64,000 bases of DNA from Petrimonas sp. GTDB taxonomy: Bacteria > Bacteroidota > Bacteroidia > Bacteroidales > Dysgonomonadaceae. Position numbers and translations under genes: made by a program. A model generated the notes under the pieces. That model saw only the letters and a program-made list of their open reading frames with translations, searched no databases and was not told where the DNA came from. Location of the stretch: contig DUNG01000007.1 of NCBI GenBank assembly GCA_012839475.1, forward strand, positions 186,001 through 250,000, read 5' to 3'. The first letter of the stretch is position 1. Each line of letters begins with the position of its first letter. Shown here in pieces: positions 34,301-42,369 of the stretch.

Positions 34301-35796
34301 TCTTGTTTTGCTTTTAGTCCTTTTTCGGTCAGGCGGTATTTTTGGTTTCTGCTTGTCGGTTTGTCCGGGATAGTCATTTCAATCCATCCACCGTTTAACG
34401 CCTCGTTGACATAAGCCGTTCTAAAATACTTCCTATCAGCTAATTGCAGAACTTCCTGCAATTCATCCCTGGTCATTTCTCCCTCCAAAACTTTAATTAA
34501 GTTCTTTACAGCCGTACTTACCGGAGCTTTATCTTGTTCGGTAAGTTGGGGGGTAACTTGGGGGGTAACTTGGGGGGTAGCTTGGGGGGTATAGCGATAA
34601 ATAATGGTTCTAAAATCCTGCTCCTGAATAAATTTTGGTTCAGGAAGTCCGCATTCTGCCATTCTTTTTACCATATCTTCGGTACCCGTGCCCAGCTGCT
34701 CAATATATCCCGCGAGATACATAGGATGCGCGATAAACGGGTTGTGCGGCACAGAATTGTGCAGCTGCTTCAACCTATCGGTTGTCCAGCCCAAAGGCAA
34801 AGAGCCCGGATTGGAAATTTCTAATCTGTCTTTATATAAAACAATCTCCACGCTTGCATGATTGGCGTAATTTCGGTGAACAATGGCATTCACAATTCCC
34901 TCTGCAACTACTTCTCGGGGAATTTCATAACTGCCGGGCGCGATGTTGGATTGGGCGCGCGTACCCACTCTGAAATCGAGTTGCGACATAACAAACTCCA
35001 CAGCCTGATTAATCTGCTCAAAAAGATCACCGGCGATGATTTTGTAGGAAGGGATAGGTTTTGTTTTGGTAAACCCATGAAAAACAGCACATTTAGCCGT
35101 TGCCGTAGGAAAAAACCGTTGCGGATTTCTTCCGAAAAGCAAAAGGGCTGCGTTGGTCAGTTTCTCACCCTGCGACAAATTAAGATGGTGCAGGATTTTA
35201 AAGGTCGGGCTGCTTTCATCCAACGTAAATCCTCTTCGTGATTTAGCCAAGCGCACAAAAGAAGCTACTTTTTCCGCATCAATATCTTCAGGGGTTGCCT
35301 CCGGGTTCAATTGAGCATCGAAAGGTCCCAGTTGGATAAATCCGTTTTCTTCCAAATAGCGCACCAGACTGTGATAAACGTTTTGTTGCAACGACGACAA
35401 CTCGACAAACCTACTGCGTACCACCTCTTTTTCAATCTTTTCGATAAAAGCATTTACTTCCGGCTCGCGTTCGGCCGGCTCGTGATTGCTTAGAAAAATA
35501 AATCGGGTTTTATGCCGTCTTGTGGCTTCGTCATATTCCCTCTCGGTGGGCGAAACACCTTCTTCATCCCGGTAACCGTACTTTGCCCCGATAAGTCCTA
35601 AATAGATATTGCACGCGCCCACTTCTTTCAAGTAGACACTCGGTACACTTAAATCTACCGCCGGGAGCTCTTCAAAAAGAAGAGGCTCAAAAAACTTTCC
35701 AAGCAACGCATCGGCACGCGGAAACTCCGCTAAAGCTTTTCGCTCTTCGGCAAATTCGGACTGCACGCTACTTATAAATACTTTTATCTTGCCCAT
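34288..35796 (-). CDS. DUF4062 - GHKL ATPase - winged helix protein in the RM operon
   Basis: A 502-residue protein between hsdM and hsdS, spaced 2 bp after hsdM and overlapping hsdS by 13 bp. Residues 4-100 are DUF4062 (KVFISSVQSEFAEERKALAE, IYLGLIGAKYG, TEREYDEA). Residues 175-290 match the linker region of COG2865-type predicted transcriptional regulators. Residues 295-380 are a GHKL ATPase (N box EGIVNAIVHRNY 299-310, G1 LEISNPGSLP, G2 QLGTGTEDM). After a TPQ(A/V) repeat (403-418) comes a C-terminal winged helix (about 425-500). DUF4062 is frequent in defence-linked proteins. The usual AlbA_2 domain is not evident. Tight coupling suggests it regulates or modifies the RM complex (inference). 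Confidence 0.85.
   Translation of the reverse strand: MGKIKVFISSVQSEFAEERKALAEFPRADALLGKFFEPLLFEELPAVDLSVPSVYLKEVGACNIYLGLIGAKYGYRDEEGVSPTEREYDEATRRHKTRFIFLSNHEPAEREPEVNAFIEKIEKEVVRSRFVELSSLQQNVYHSLVRYLEENGFIQLGPFDAQLNPEATPEDIDAEKVASFVRLAKSRRGFTLDESSPTFKILHHLNLSQGEKLTNAALLLFGRNPQRFFPTATAKCAVFHGFTKTKPIPSYKIIAGDLFEQINQAVEFVMSQLDFRVGTRAQSNIAPGSYEIPREVVAEGIVNAIVHRNYANHASVEIVLYKDRLEISNPGSLPLGWTTDRLKQLHNSVPHNPFIAHPMYLAGYIEQLGTGTEDMVKRMAECGLPEPKFIQEQDFRTIIYRYTPQATPQVTPQVTPQLTEQDKAPVSTAVKNLIKVLEGEMTRDELQEVLQLADRKYFRTAYVNEALNGGWIEMTIPDKPTSRNQKYRLTEKGLKAKQEWKK
34541..34595. repeat. 12-bp tandem repeat with G6 runs in the ATPase gene
   Basis: Four copies of about TAACTTGGGGGG (12 bp), encoding (TPQx)4 on the reverse strand between the ATPase and winged-helix domains. 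Each unit contains a run of six G. Gain or loss of a whole unit keeps the frame; slippage within a G run would remove the winged helix and could affect hsdS translation, which overlaps. Confidence 0.85.
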
Positions 35797-35798
35797 AA

Positions 35799-37595
35799 TT
35801 AGTCCAAAATTGTTTTTTCGGTTTCTGCTGTTTTTTCTTCCAAAGCCAAAATATCGGCTCGTATTTCCGCCAAGGAACGAAGCGGCTTAAACTCGTAGAA
35901 GTATTTGGTAAAGTTAATTTCGTAACCCACTTTTGTTTTGTTGTGGTCTATCCAAGCATCAGGCAGATGGGGTGTTACTTCCCGCTCGAAATATTCTTCA
36001 ATGGTTTGTGGCACCGGTTTGCCCTCGCTGTTTTTTACCAGAAAAGGGATGTTTTCATAGTCACGCAAAGCAGTATCGGGTTTGGGTTTTCCTTTGGTTT
36101 TCACTACTTTTCCATCCTCTATCAGCGGCTGCTCTACCGTGATACGCCAATAGCCGAAAAAATCGTTGGGCAGGATTTTACAAAATTCGTTTTCCTCAAA
36201 ATTGCCGTAGAGTTGCGTGATAAAGCCGATACCTTTTTCATTACCGTTTTCGGCTATTTTTTTTCGTTTGTCGCCCAAGCTTCTGTCCATTTTCTCCCAA
36301 AAACGATTAAACTCCAATTTTCCCTCTTTTATCAACTCCTCGTCTTTGGCGCCCGTGGCGTTAATCAGTTGAATTTTTCCTTTTCGTTCGGCAGATTTTT
36401 GATTGGTCAGTATCCAAATGTAAGTGCTTATGCCCGTATTGTAGAAAAGTTGGTCGGGCAGAGCGATGATAGCTTCCAGCCAGTCGTTTTCTATAATCCA
36501 TCTGCGGATATTACTTTCACCGCTTTCGGCAGCTCCGGTAAAGAGCGGCGAACCGTTAAACACAATGCCGATGCGCGTGCCGTCGGGCTTCATTTTGGAA
36601 ATCATGTGTTGCAAAAAGAGCAGCGACCCGTCGTTAATTCTTGGCAACCCGGCTCCAAAGCGTCCGTTCACTCCTTTTTTGTCCGCTTCTTCTTTGATTA
36701 CTTTCTGCGCTTTTTTCCAATCAACTCCAAAAGGCGGATTGGAAAGCATATAGTCAAACTTTTCATCTTGCAAGCCATCCACCGTAAAGGTGTTCCCAAA
36801 CTTGATGTTACTTGGATTTTGCCCTTTAATCAGCATATCCGATTTGCAAATGGCGTAAGATTCCGGATTGATTTCCTGCCCGAATACTTTCAGGTCTGCC
36901 TTAGGGTTCAGCTCTTTTACATATTGCTCACTCACCGAAAGCATACCGCCCGTACCGCAAGCCGGGTCGTAAAGCGTTTTTACTATTCCCTCGGTAGTCA
37001 GTATCTCTTTATCTTCGATAAATAAGATGTTTACCATCAGGCGAATAACCTCTCTCGGGGTAAAGTGTTCCCCCGCCGTTTCGTTGGACTGCTCCGAGAA
37101 CCTACGAATAAGGTCTTCAAAAGTATAACCCATCTCCATGCTTTCCATATCGGTCAGGTCAATTTCCTGAAAGGCTTTTACCACGCGGTAAAGCAGGTCG
37201 GTTTTCGGGTCATCCAGGCGCTCTATCTGGTCATCAAAATTGAAGTACTCGATAATTTCTCGCGCACTGGCTGAGAAACCGTTTATAAAGTTTCTCAAAT
37301 TCACGGCTATATTATCGGGGTCAGCCACCAGTTTATCAAAATTGTATTGACTTCTGTTGTGAAAATTAAATCCGGCTATTTTATTGAGTGCCGTGTCTTT
37401 CGCATTATCACCCAGGTTTTCAACTTTTGGCAAGTAGTCCAGCACTTTTTGCTTGGTGGGTTCAAGCACGCAGTCTAAGCGTCTAAGCACAGTCATAGGA
37501 AGTATTACTTTTCCATAGTCGGATTGTCTATAATCACCTCTTAGCAAGTCAGCTACACGCCATATAAGATCTGCTTTCTCTTTGAAATTGTTCAT
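35799..37595 (-). CDS. hsdM: Type I restriction-modification methyltransferase subunit
   Basis: A 598-residue N6-adenine methyltransferase. An N-terminal helical domain (HsdM_N) precedes the catalytic domain with SAM-binding motif YDPACGTGGM and catalytic NPPF within DYMLSNPPFGVDWKK. It methylates the HsdS target to protect host DNA and is required for restriction. It is the first RM gene in the transcript and is followed 2 bp later by the DUF4062-ATPase gene. Upstream is a hairpin-rich stretch of about 300 bp. Confidence 0.95.
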   Translation of the reverse strand: MNNFKEKADLIWRVADLLRGDYRQSDYGKVILPMTVLRRLDCVLEPTKQKVLDYLPKVENLGDNAKDTALNKIAGFNFHNRSQYNFDKLVADPDNIAVNLRNFINGFSASAREIIEYFNFDDQIERLDDPKTDLLYRVVKAFQEIDLTDMESMEMGYTFEDLIRRFSEQSNETAGEHFTPREVIRLMVNILFIEDKEILTTEGIVKTLYDPACGTGGMLSVSEQYVKELNPKADLKVFGQEINPESYAICKSDMLIKGQNPSNIKFGNTFTVDGLQDEKFDYMLSNPPFGVDWKKAQKVIKEEADKKGVNGRFGAGLPRINDGSLLFLQHMISKMKPDGTRIGIVFNGSPLFTGAAESGESNIRRWIIENDWLEAIIALPDQLFYNTGISTYIWILTNQKSAERKGKIQLINATGAKDEELIKEGKLEFNRFWEKMDRSLGDKRKKIAENGNEKGIGFITQLYGNFEENEFCKILPNDFFGYWRITVEQPLIEDGKVVKTKGKPKPDTALRDYENIPFLVKNSEGKPVPQTIEEYFEREVTPHLPDAWIDHNKTKVGYEINFTKYFYEFKPLRSLAEIRADILALEEKTAETEKTILD

Positions 37596-37912
37596 TTATT
37601 GTCTTTTATATTTTTGTAAATGTTAATACTTCGTTTCTGTCTACTAGCGGTGGCAAAATTCAAGCTCTTTTGGTTTTTTGTTTGGGCTTCGCAGGTTGGC
37701 AAAAACCAAATGTGCTTGAATGTACGTTGGCTCTTTTAGCATGTTGCCAAACGGTTTCGATCTTTGCGTTCGGATGGGTTTCAGAGCACAAAACTGTCAA
37801 TGCACCTCAAAAGTTGATGCGAGGTAGAAGGTTCAATTAACCACACGTCACCCGCCATTAAGACAAACGCCTGTTAGTGGCTGGGCTAAATTATGTTTCA
37901 ACTTTTCCATTT
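37596..37912. other. Hairpin-rich intergenic segment, attC-like in appearance
   Basis: No gene is seen in these about 315 bp. TTTGGTTTTTTG (about 37677-37688) and CAAAAACCAAA (about 37700-37710) form a strong stem. GTTGGC and GCCAAC-like blocks recur, and CCTGTTAGTGG near 37870 resembles a recombination core. Such sequences bracket small gene cassettes in some Bacteroidota. I cannot demonstrate canonical integron core sites and no integrase is present. Confidence 0.35.
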
Positions 37913-38176
37913 TTAAATTTCACTTCTTCCAACTTTTCTTTCGTTTACTGTATAGTCTTTTGCTTCAATCATACTTTTGTCGCGACCGTCAATTATCAAA
38001 CCATCAAGTTGATAAACCGTTTTACTGAAATCACCTCTTATTTTTTGATCATAAGTAACGTCTTTATTCAAGAGTAGTTTAAAAGCGGCAGCAACAATCA
38101 TTTCAAATGATTGCCCTGCTTTGTTTGGATAATATCCAAATAACTCAAAGAAAAGTTTATTAATAGGTGATTTCAT
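37913..38176 (-). CDS. PD-(D/E)xK nuclease-like small protein, probably truncated
   Basis: An 87-residue frame from ATG 38176, whose ATG overlaps the stop of the upstream 70-residue gene (ATGA), implying translational coupling. It reads FEMIVAAAFKLLLNKDVTYD, then VYQLDGLIIDGRDKSMIEAKDY. The D...E-A-K arrangement is the core of a restriction-endonuclease-like fold. Related proteins continue after VGR with a helical part, so the stop at 37913 probably cuts the C-terminus away. A longer start at 38206 is possible. Function beyond a nuclease-like fold is unknown. Confidence 0.55.
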   Translation of the reverse strand: MKSPINKLFFELFGYYPNKAGQSFEMIVAAAFKLLLNKDVTYDQKIRGDFSKTVYQLDGLIIDGRDKSMIEAKDYTVNERKVGRSEI

Positions 38177-38385
38177 ATGTTCTTTTTTCTTAAAAATATC
38201 GAACACTCTTTATGTTCTGTTGTCATTACGCTTGGAAAGACTTCAAAGCCTTCATTTATAAAATGTTCAATAGTCTCTTTGTGGTCTTTTTCACAAGGTT
38301 CTTTCAAAAATTTGACTTTATAACTTGAGTCACTGATAAAATCAGTAAGTGACTTGTGGAGTTGTTCTTCTGTAATACCTGTCAT
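38173..38385 (-). CDS. Small hypothetical protein coupled to the nuclease-like gene
   Basis: A 70-residue soluble protein (MTGITEEQLHKSLTDFISDS at the start, FINEGFEVFPSVMTTEHKE near the end). No family recognised. Its stop overlaps the start of the nuclease-like gene by the ATGA arrangement, supporting both as genuine genes. A promoter-like element (38458-38476) lies about 75 bp upstream. It could be a partner or inhibitor of the nuclease-like protein, which is speculation from the arrangement alone. Confidence 0.5.
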   Translation of the reverse strand: MTGITEEQLHKSLTDFISDSSYKVKFLKEPCEKDHKETIEHFINEGFEVFPSVMTTEHKECSIFLRKKNI

Positions 38386-38457
38386 TTGTTTTTCTGTTTA
38401 AATTTTTTACTTATGTATTTTGGTTGTCTCGCCTTGCACTAACATTTAATATACGTA

Positions 38458-38476
38458 ACAAAAATATAACATTCGT
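38458..38476 (-). promoter_or_regulatory. Promoter-like motif, copy 3 of 3
   Basis: Reverse-strand ACGAATGTTATATTTTTGT with -7 type TATTTTTG, about 75 bp before the 70-residue gene. It is related to the copies at 5261 and 17154. Confidence 0.5.
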
Positions 38477-38557
38477 ATATCATTTTCTGTTTTTAATTTC
38501 TGTTATTGTTGTATGTCTCAATATATCAATTAAATAAAACAAATAAAAAGAATCAAT

Positions 38558-38610
38558 AATATTTCGGTTTGTAGGGTGATATGGCTGATACCAAGTTTAT
38601 CATGCTCGCC
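38558..38610 (-). pseudogene. Second CDF transporter C-terminal fragment
   Basis: Directly after the ZIP gene stop, the reverse strand reads a short stretch containing KLGISHITLQTE, which matches the (F)GINHITLQIE tail of the CDF fragment at 17175-17312. Only about 15 codons are recognisable. It suggests that a CDF exporter gene or its end once lay beside the ZIP gene. Confidence 0.4.
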
Positions 38611-38611
38611 A

Positions 38612-39427
38612 TCACCCAAGCAGCAGTAAGCTGAACGCCATCACTGCCATACCAGCTATTAGGCCGTAGATGGCGTGGTGGTGCTTGCCGTACTCCTCGG
38701 CGGCGGGGAGCAGCTCGTCCAGCGAGATAAAGACCATGATGCCGGCAATTGCGGCGAACATTATCCCGAAAAGGGTGTCGTTGAGGAAAGGGGCTAAAAT
38801 GAGGTAGCCAACCAGCGCGCCAAGGGGTTCAGCCAGTCCCGAAAGGAAGGAGAGCCAAAAGGCGCGCTTGCGGTTCCCGGTGGCGTAATAGATGGGTACA
38901 GATACCGCGATGCCCTCGGGGATGTTGTGGATGGCGATGGCCACGGCGATGGGGATGGCGATGTGTATATCCTTGAGCGCGGCCAGGAAGGTGGCCATCC
39001 CCTCGGGGAAGTTGTGGATGGCCAGCACCAGGGCCGTCATCAGACCCGTGCGAAGCAGCTTGGAATCTTGCACCTTGGACTTCTTTTTGACGTTGTCCAT
39101 CCCCGCTATCTCTTCCACGCTTTTCATCTCGTGCGGGTTCTCGTCGTGCGGTATCAGGCGGTCGATGATCAGTATCAGCATAACGCCTCCAAAGAAAGCC
39201 AGTATGGCGTACAGGCCACCCAATTTCTCGCCGTGAAGCTCACCGAGCGTGTCGAAGGCGCCGGCCAACAGCTCCACGAACGAAACGTAGAGCATCACGC
39301 CGGTAGAGAACCCTAGCGCCACCGTCAGGAAAGTGGTGTTGGTGCGCCGTGCGAAGAGGGCGATGGCGCTGCCTATGCCGGTGGATAGCCCGGCAAAGAG
39401 GGTGAGTGCAAAGGCGAAGAATACCAT
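38612..39427 (-). CDS. zupT: ZIP-family metal transporter, ZupT-like
   Basis: A 271-residue protein with eight hydrophobic segments and the two metal-site helices: HNFPEGMATF (TM4) and HNIPEGIAVS (TM5). ZupT proteins import Zn2+, Fe2+, Mn2+ and related ions into the cytoplasm. The middle loop (about residues 95-120) is charged with a short His content. It is alone on its strand, 34 bp downstream of the beta-mannosidase start-to-stop series, and may be co-transcribed with it. Confidence 0.9.
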   Translation of the reverse strand: MVFFAFALTLFAGLSTGIGSAIALFARRTNTTFLTVALGFSTGVMLYVSFVELLAGAFDTLGELHGEKLGGLYAILAFFGGVMLILIIDRLIPHDENPHEMKSVEEIAGMDNVKKKSKVQDSKLLRTGLMTALVLAIHNFPEGMATFLAALKDIHIAIPIAVAIAIHNIPEGIAVSVPIYYATGNRKRAFWLSFLSGLAEPLGALVGYLILAPFLNDTLFGIMFAAIAGIMVFISLDELLPAAEEYGKHHHAIYGLIAGMAVMAFSLLLLG

Positions 39428-39461
39428 GGCGATTCAGTATATCTTAATGGGTCGGAAAAAC

Positions 39462-42047
39462 TTAATAGGTTTCCCGGACGTGCTTCACCGTGATGGGGGT
39501 TCTGTCGGCCGCCTTCAACTGGGGGGATGTGATCACGATAGTGCGCTTCTCGCCCGGCAGCAGGTCGATGAAGTTGTCGCTGAAGCGGGCTCCTTGCACG
39601 GGGATCTCCAGGAACAGGTCCTTCGCGAGATATTTGCTCGATAGGGTAACCTGGTACTCGCCATCGCTGTACTTTATTCTTGTCTTTACTTCCGTCTCCG
39701 GCAAGTCCAGCTTGTTGGGCCAGTAGAAGAAGTGGTCCTTGGTGGAGATCACGTTCCCCCGGCGGTCGGTCAGGAAAGCACGGATTATGGTGTGTGCCTT
39801 CTCCTCCTCGGTCACCAGGTCGGCCACGTTAAACGTCTTCACGACCCGGCTGTCGTTGGCCTTCGCCATCACCCACTCCTTGAACTCCTTCCGCTTCCCG
39901 GTCGTGAAGTCGACCACCTGCACGGTGAGCCGCAGGTCATTGTAGTCTTGCAGGTAATCTGACATGGTGTAGTAGCGCAGCTTGTCGTCTTTCTGCTCCA
40001 CGCCCAGCGCGAGCGGTGCCAGCACATCCCTCATCCGGTAGTGCTGTGCCTTCCAGTTGTCGTAGTAATCGATGCTCGACCAGGAGACCACGGGCCAGTC
40101 GTCGTTGATCTGCCAGTAGAGTGCCCCCATGCAGTAGGGGCGGCCGCGGCGCATCGCTTCCACCGACTCCTCCATGCCGTTGCCCTGCATCACCAGGCCG
40201 ATGTAGACGAAGTCCTCGAAGTTCTTCGGCTCGTGGTAATACATATCCATGTATTTCTTGATGAGCGAGTTGCCGGTAGAGGCTTTCTGGTGTACCCTCA
40301 TCACCTCGCTCTCGAGGCTCCACTGCTCTTCGGGAGCGAACGAGCGGATGGTTTTCATCTCGGGGAACGATTGGAAGCCGAACTCGCTGGCGAAGCGCGG
40401 AAGCCGGTCGGCCATCCCCTCGAATGGCAGGTGACCGTACCACAGGGCCCAGTCGTGTGCGTCGCTCGCCGCGAACTTCTCGGGATTCGCCCAGTTGGAG
40501 TCGTAGGGCGACCCGTGGATGTAGCTCCTCGTGCCGTCGTACTCCTCTACTAGCTTAGGGATAAGCTCTCGGAAGGTCTTGTCGTACCCCTTGAACCAGT
40601 CCTGCATTATCTCCACGGGGTATTGCTTGTCCCACTCCCAGTGGCGGAGACCCTCTTCCACCTCGTTGTTGCCGCACCAGAAGGCTAACGATGCGTGGTT
40701 GCGAAGCCGTTTGATGTTATAGATGACCTCTTCACGCACGTTGGCCAGAAAAGCATCATCGGAGGGGTAGGGGACACAGCCAAAGATAAAGTCCTGCCAC
40801 ACCAGGATGCCCTTCTCGTTGGCGTGGCGATAGAATTCCTCGTTCTCGTAGATGCCGCCGCCCCAGACGCGTACGAAGTTCATGTTGGCCGAGAGGATGT
40901 TGTCGAACAGCCGGTTGTAGTACGCCCCCGACTGTTGGGTGGTGAATATCTCGCCGGGGATGTAGTTGGCGCCCTTCGCGAAGAGGGGGATGCCGTTCAC
41001 CTCGAAGTAGAAGGTGCGACCCTGTAAGTCCTTTTCCTGTACCAGCCGTACCGAGCGCAAGCCAATTTTCTCCTCTTTCTTGGCTACCACTTGATTCCCC
41101 ACCCGCAGCGTGACGGAAAAGTCGTACAGGTGCTGCGCTCCCCAGTCGACGGGCATCCAGAGGTTGGGGTTGTCAATGACCATCTCGATGGGGATCACGT
41201 TCTTGCCCCGCTTCAGCATGACCTCCTTGTCGATGGACCCGGACTGGTTTCGGGACTCTTTGTTGAACGACTTGGCCTTCTTGGTATCGAACGAGTAGCG
41301 CACGGTTAGTGTGGCGGGGGTGTCAACGAGCGAGTAGACCTCGATCTGGTTCTCGATGGACGCCTTCTCCTGCGTGACGCTCTGCTGCTTCACGTGAAAA
41401 TCATCGATGCGGGCTTTGTCGTAAAAGGTGAGCGAGACCGGCTTCCAGATACCCATCTGCACGATGCGGATGCCCCAGTCCCACCCGAAGTGGTAGGGCG
41501 CCTTCCGGTTGTAGATGCTGAGCTTCTCTTCCCGGTGGTCGTTCCCCGCCGGGTAGTCGTGCCCGAAGGTGGCCCGTGCCGGCATCATCAGCTGCACGGG
41601 CGAGTAGAAGCGGATGTAGAGCTTGTTTTCCCCCTCTTGCAGCAGGTGCTTCACCGACACCTGGTGGCCGAGGAACATGTTCTCCGACCGAAGGATGCGC
41701 GAGCCGTTTAGGAAGACGTCGGCATGGGTATCTAACCCCTCGAAGAAGAGGAGCGCATCATCCCGTTGCAGCTGCTCGGTCGTGACCGTGAAGCTCTTCC
41801 GGAAGTCCCAGTTCTCGTCTTCCACCCACTGCACCTTCTCCTCGTTGGTGCCGTAAAACGGGTCGGGTAAGACACCGTGGCGCACGAGGTCGCGTTGCAC
41901 CGATCCCGGTACTTCGGCATCGTACCACTGATCTTTGTTCATTTGGGAGAACTGCCACCCATCGTTCAGCGAGATTGTCTCCCCGGTATGGGCGGAAAGG
42001 GAAAGGATTAAGAATAAAAAGGGTAGGAGTAGGGCTAGCTTTTTCAT
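39462..42047 (-). CDS. Secreted GH2 beta-mannosidase
   Basis: An 861-residue glycoside hydrolase with a signal peptide (to about LSAHTG). A jelly-roll sugar-binding domain (25-210), an Ig-like domain (215-335), a TIM barrel (340-650) and C-terminal beta domains follow. The acid/base is E462 in WCGNNEVEEG and the nucleophile E555 in FASEFGFQSF. The FxRxWGGGIYE block (391-401) is typical of beta-mannosidases rather than beta-galactosidases. It releases mannose from the non-reducing end of mannan or N-glycan-derived oligosaccharides in the periplasm. No other polysaccharide-utilisation genes sit next to it. Confidence 0.9.
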   Translation of the reverse strand: MKKLALLLPFLFLILSLSAHTGETISLNDGWQFSQMNKDQWYDAEVPGSVQRDLVRHGVLPDPFYGTNEEKVQWVEDENWDFRKSFTVTTEQLQRDDALLFFEGLDTHADVFLNGSRILRSENMFLGHQVSVKHLLQEGENKLYIRFYSPVQLMMPARATFGHDYPAGNDHREEKLSIYNRKAPYHFGWDWGIRIVQMGIWKPVSLTFYDKARIDDFHVKQQSVTQEKASIENQIEVYSLVDTPATLTVRYSFDTKKAKSFNKESRNQSGSIDKEVMLKRGKNVIPIEMVIDNPNLWMPVDWGAQHLYDFSVTLRVGNQVVAKKEEKIGLRSVRLVQEKDLQGRTFYFEVNGIPLFAKGANYIPGEIFTTQQSGAYYNRLFDNILSANMNFVRVWGGGIYENEEFYRHANEKGILVWQDFIFGCVPYPSDDAFLANVREEVIYNIKRLRNHASLAFWCGNNEVEEGLRHWEWDKQYPVEIMQDWFKGYDKTFRELIPKLVEEYDGTRSYIHGSPYDSNWANPEKFAASDAHDWALWYGHLPFEGMADRLPRFASEFGFQSFPEMKTIRSFAPEEQWSLESEVMRVHQKASTGNSLIKKYMDMYYHEPKNFEDFVYIGLVMQGNGMEESVEAMRRGRPYCMGALYWQINDDWPVVSWSSIDYYDNWKAQHYRMRDVLAPLALGVEQKDDKLRYYTMSDYLQDYNDLRLTVQVVDFTTGKRKEFKEWVMAKANDSRVVKTFNVADLVTEEEKAHTIIRAFLTDRRGNVISTKDHFFYWPNKLDLPETEVKTRIKYSDGEYQVTLSSKYLAKDLFLEIPVQGARFSDNFIDLLPGEKRTIVITSPQLKAADRTPITVKHVRETY

Positions 42048-42156
42048 TGTTCGTGCATCTATTTTTAAATGGTTTGCTACGCGAATATAGCATAAGTTCC
42101 TGAATGGTCAATTGATTTTGGTCGGTATGATTTTTCATGCCTTGGAGCGCCCTCCA

Positions 42157-42369
42157 TTGGGGAAAAAGTTGTAAATTTGCGTGAAGACGACTTGCATGGG
42201 GAGCGATAGGTGAACGTATAGGATGAACCAGTGGATGAAGGGTGTAAGTTGAATAAGGGATGAATGCGCATGTTGAACGAAAAGTTATAAGCACGAAGTT
42301 GAATAAGGGATTAACGTGTACGTTGAACAATGAATGCAACGTACAAACTGTATAGAAGACTCACGTTGA
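42157..42369 (+). promoter_or_regulatory. Promoter and repeat-bearing leader of relA
   Basis: TAAATTTG at 42172-42179 with TTGG at 42157-42160 fits the Bacteroidota promoter pattern, giving a leader of about 185 nt before the relA ATG. Within it AAGTTGAATAAGGGAT occurs at 42246 and 42296, 50 bp apart, each followed by a similar GTTGAAC block. A regulatory role is possible but not shown. Confidence 0.5.

Noticed and set aside
37596-37912. True integron attC site
   Set aside because: No consistent pair of core sites (RYYYAAC and GTRRRRY type) at both ends and no integron integrase in the window.
17238-38602. GGTGATATGGTTTATACC-like sequences at about 17243 and 38575, first taken as further copies of the ltaE/DUF4160 operator
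   Set aside because: Both are the reverse complement of codons for the CDF tail (GINHIT, GISHIT), so the resemblance comes from coding sequence and not from an operator.
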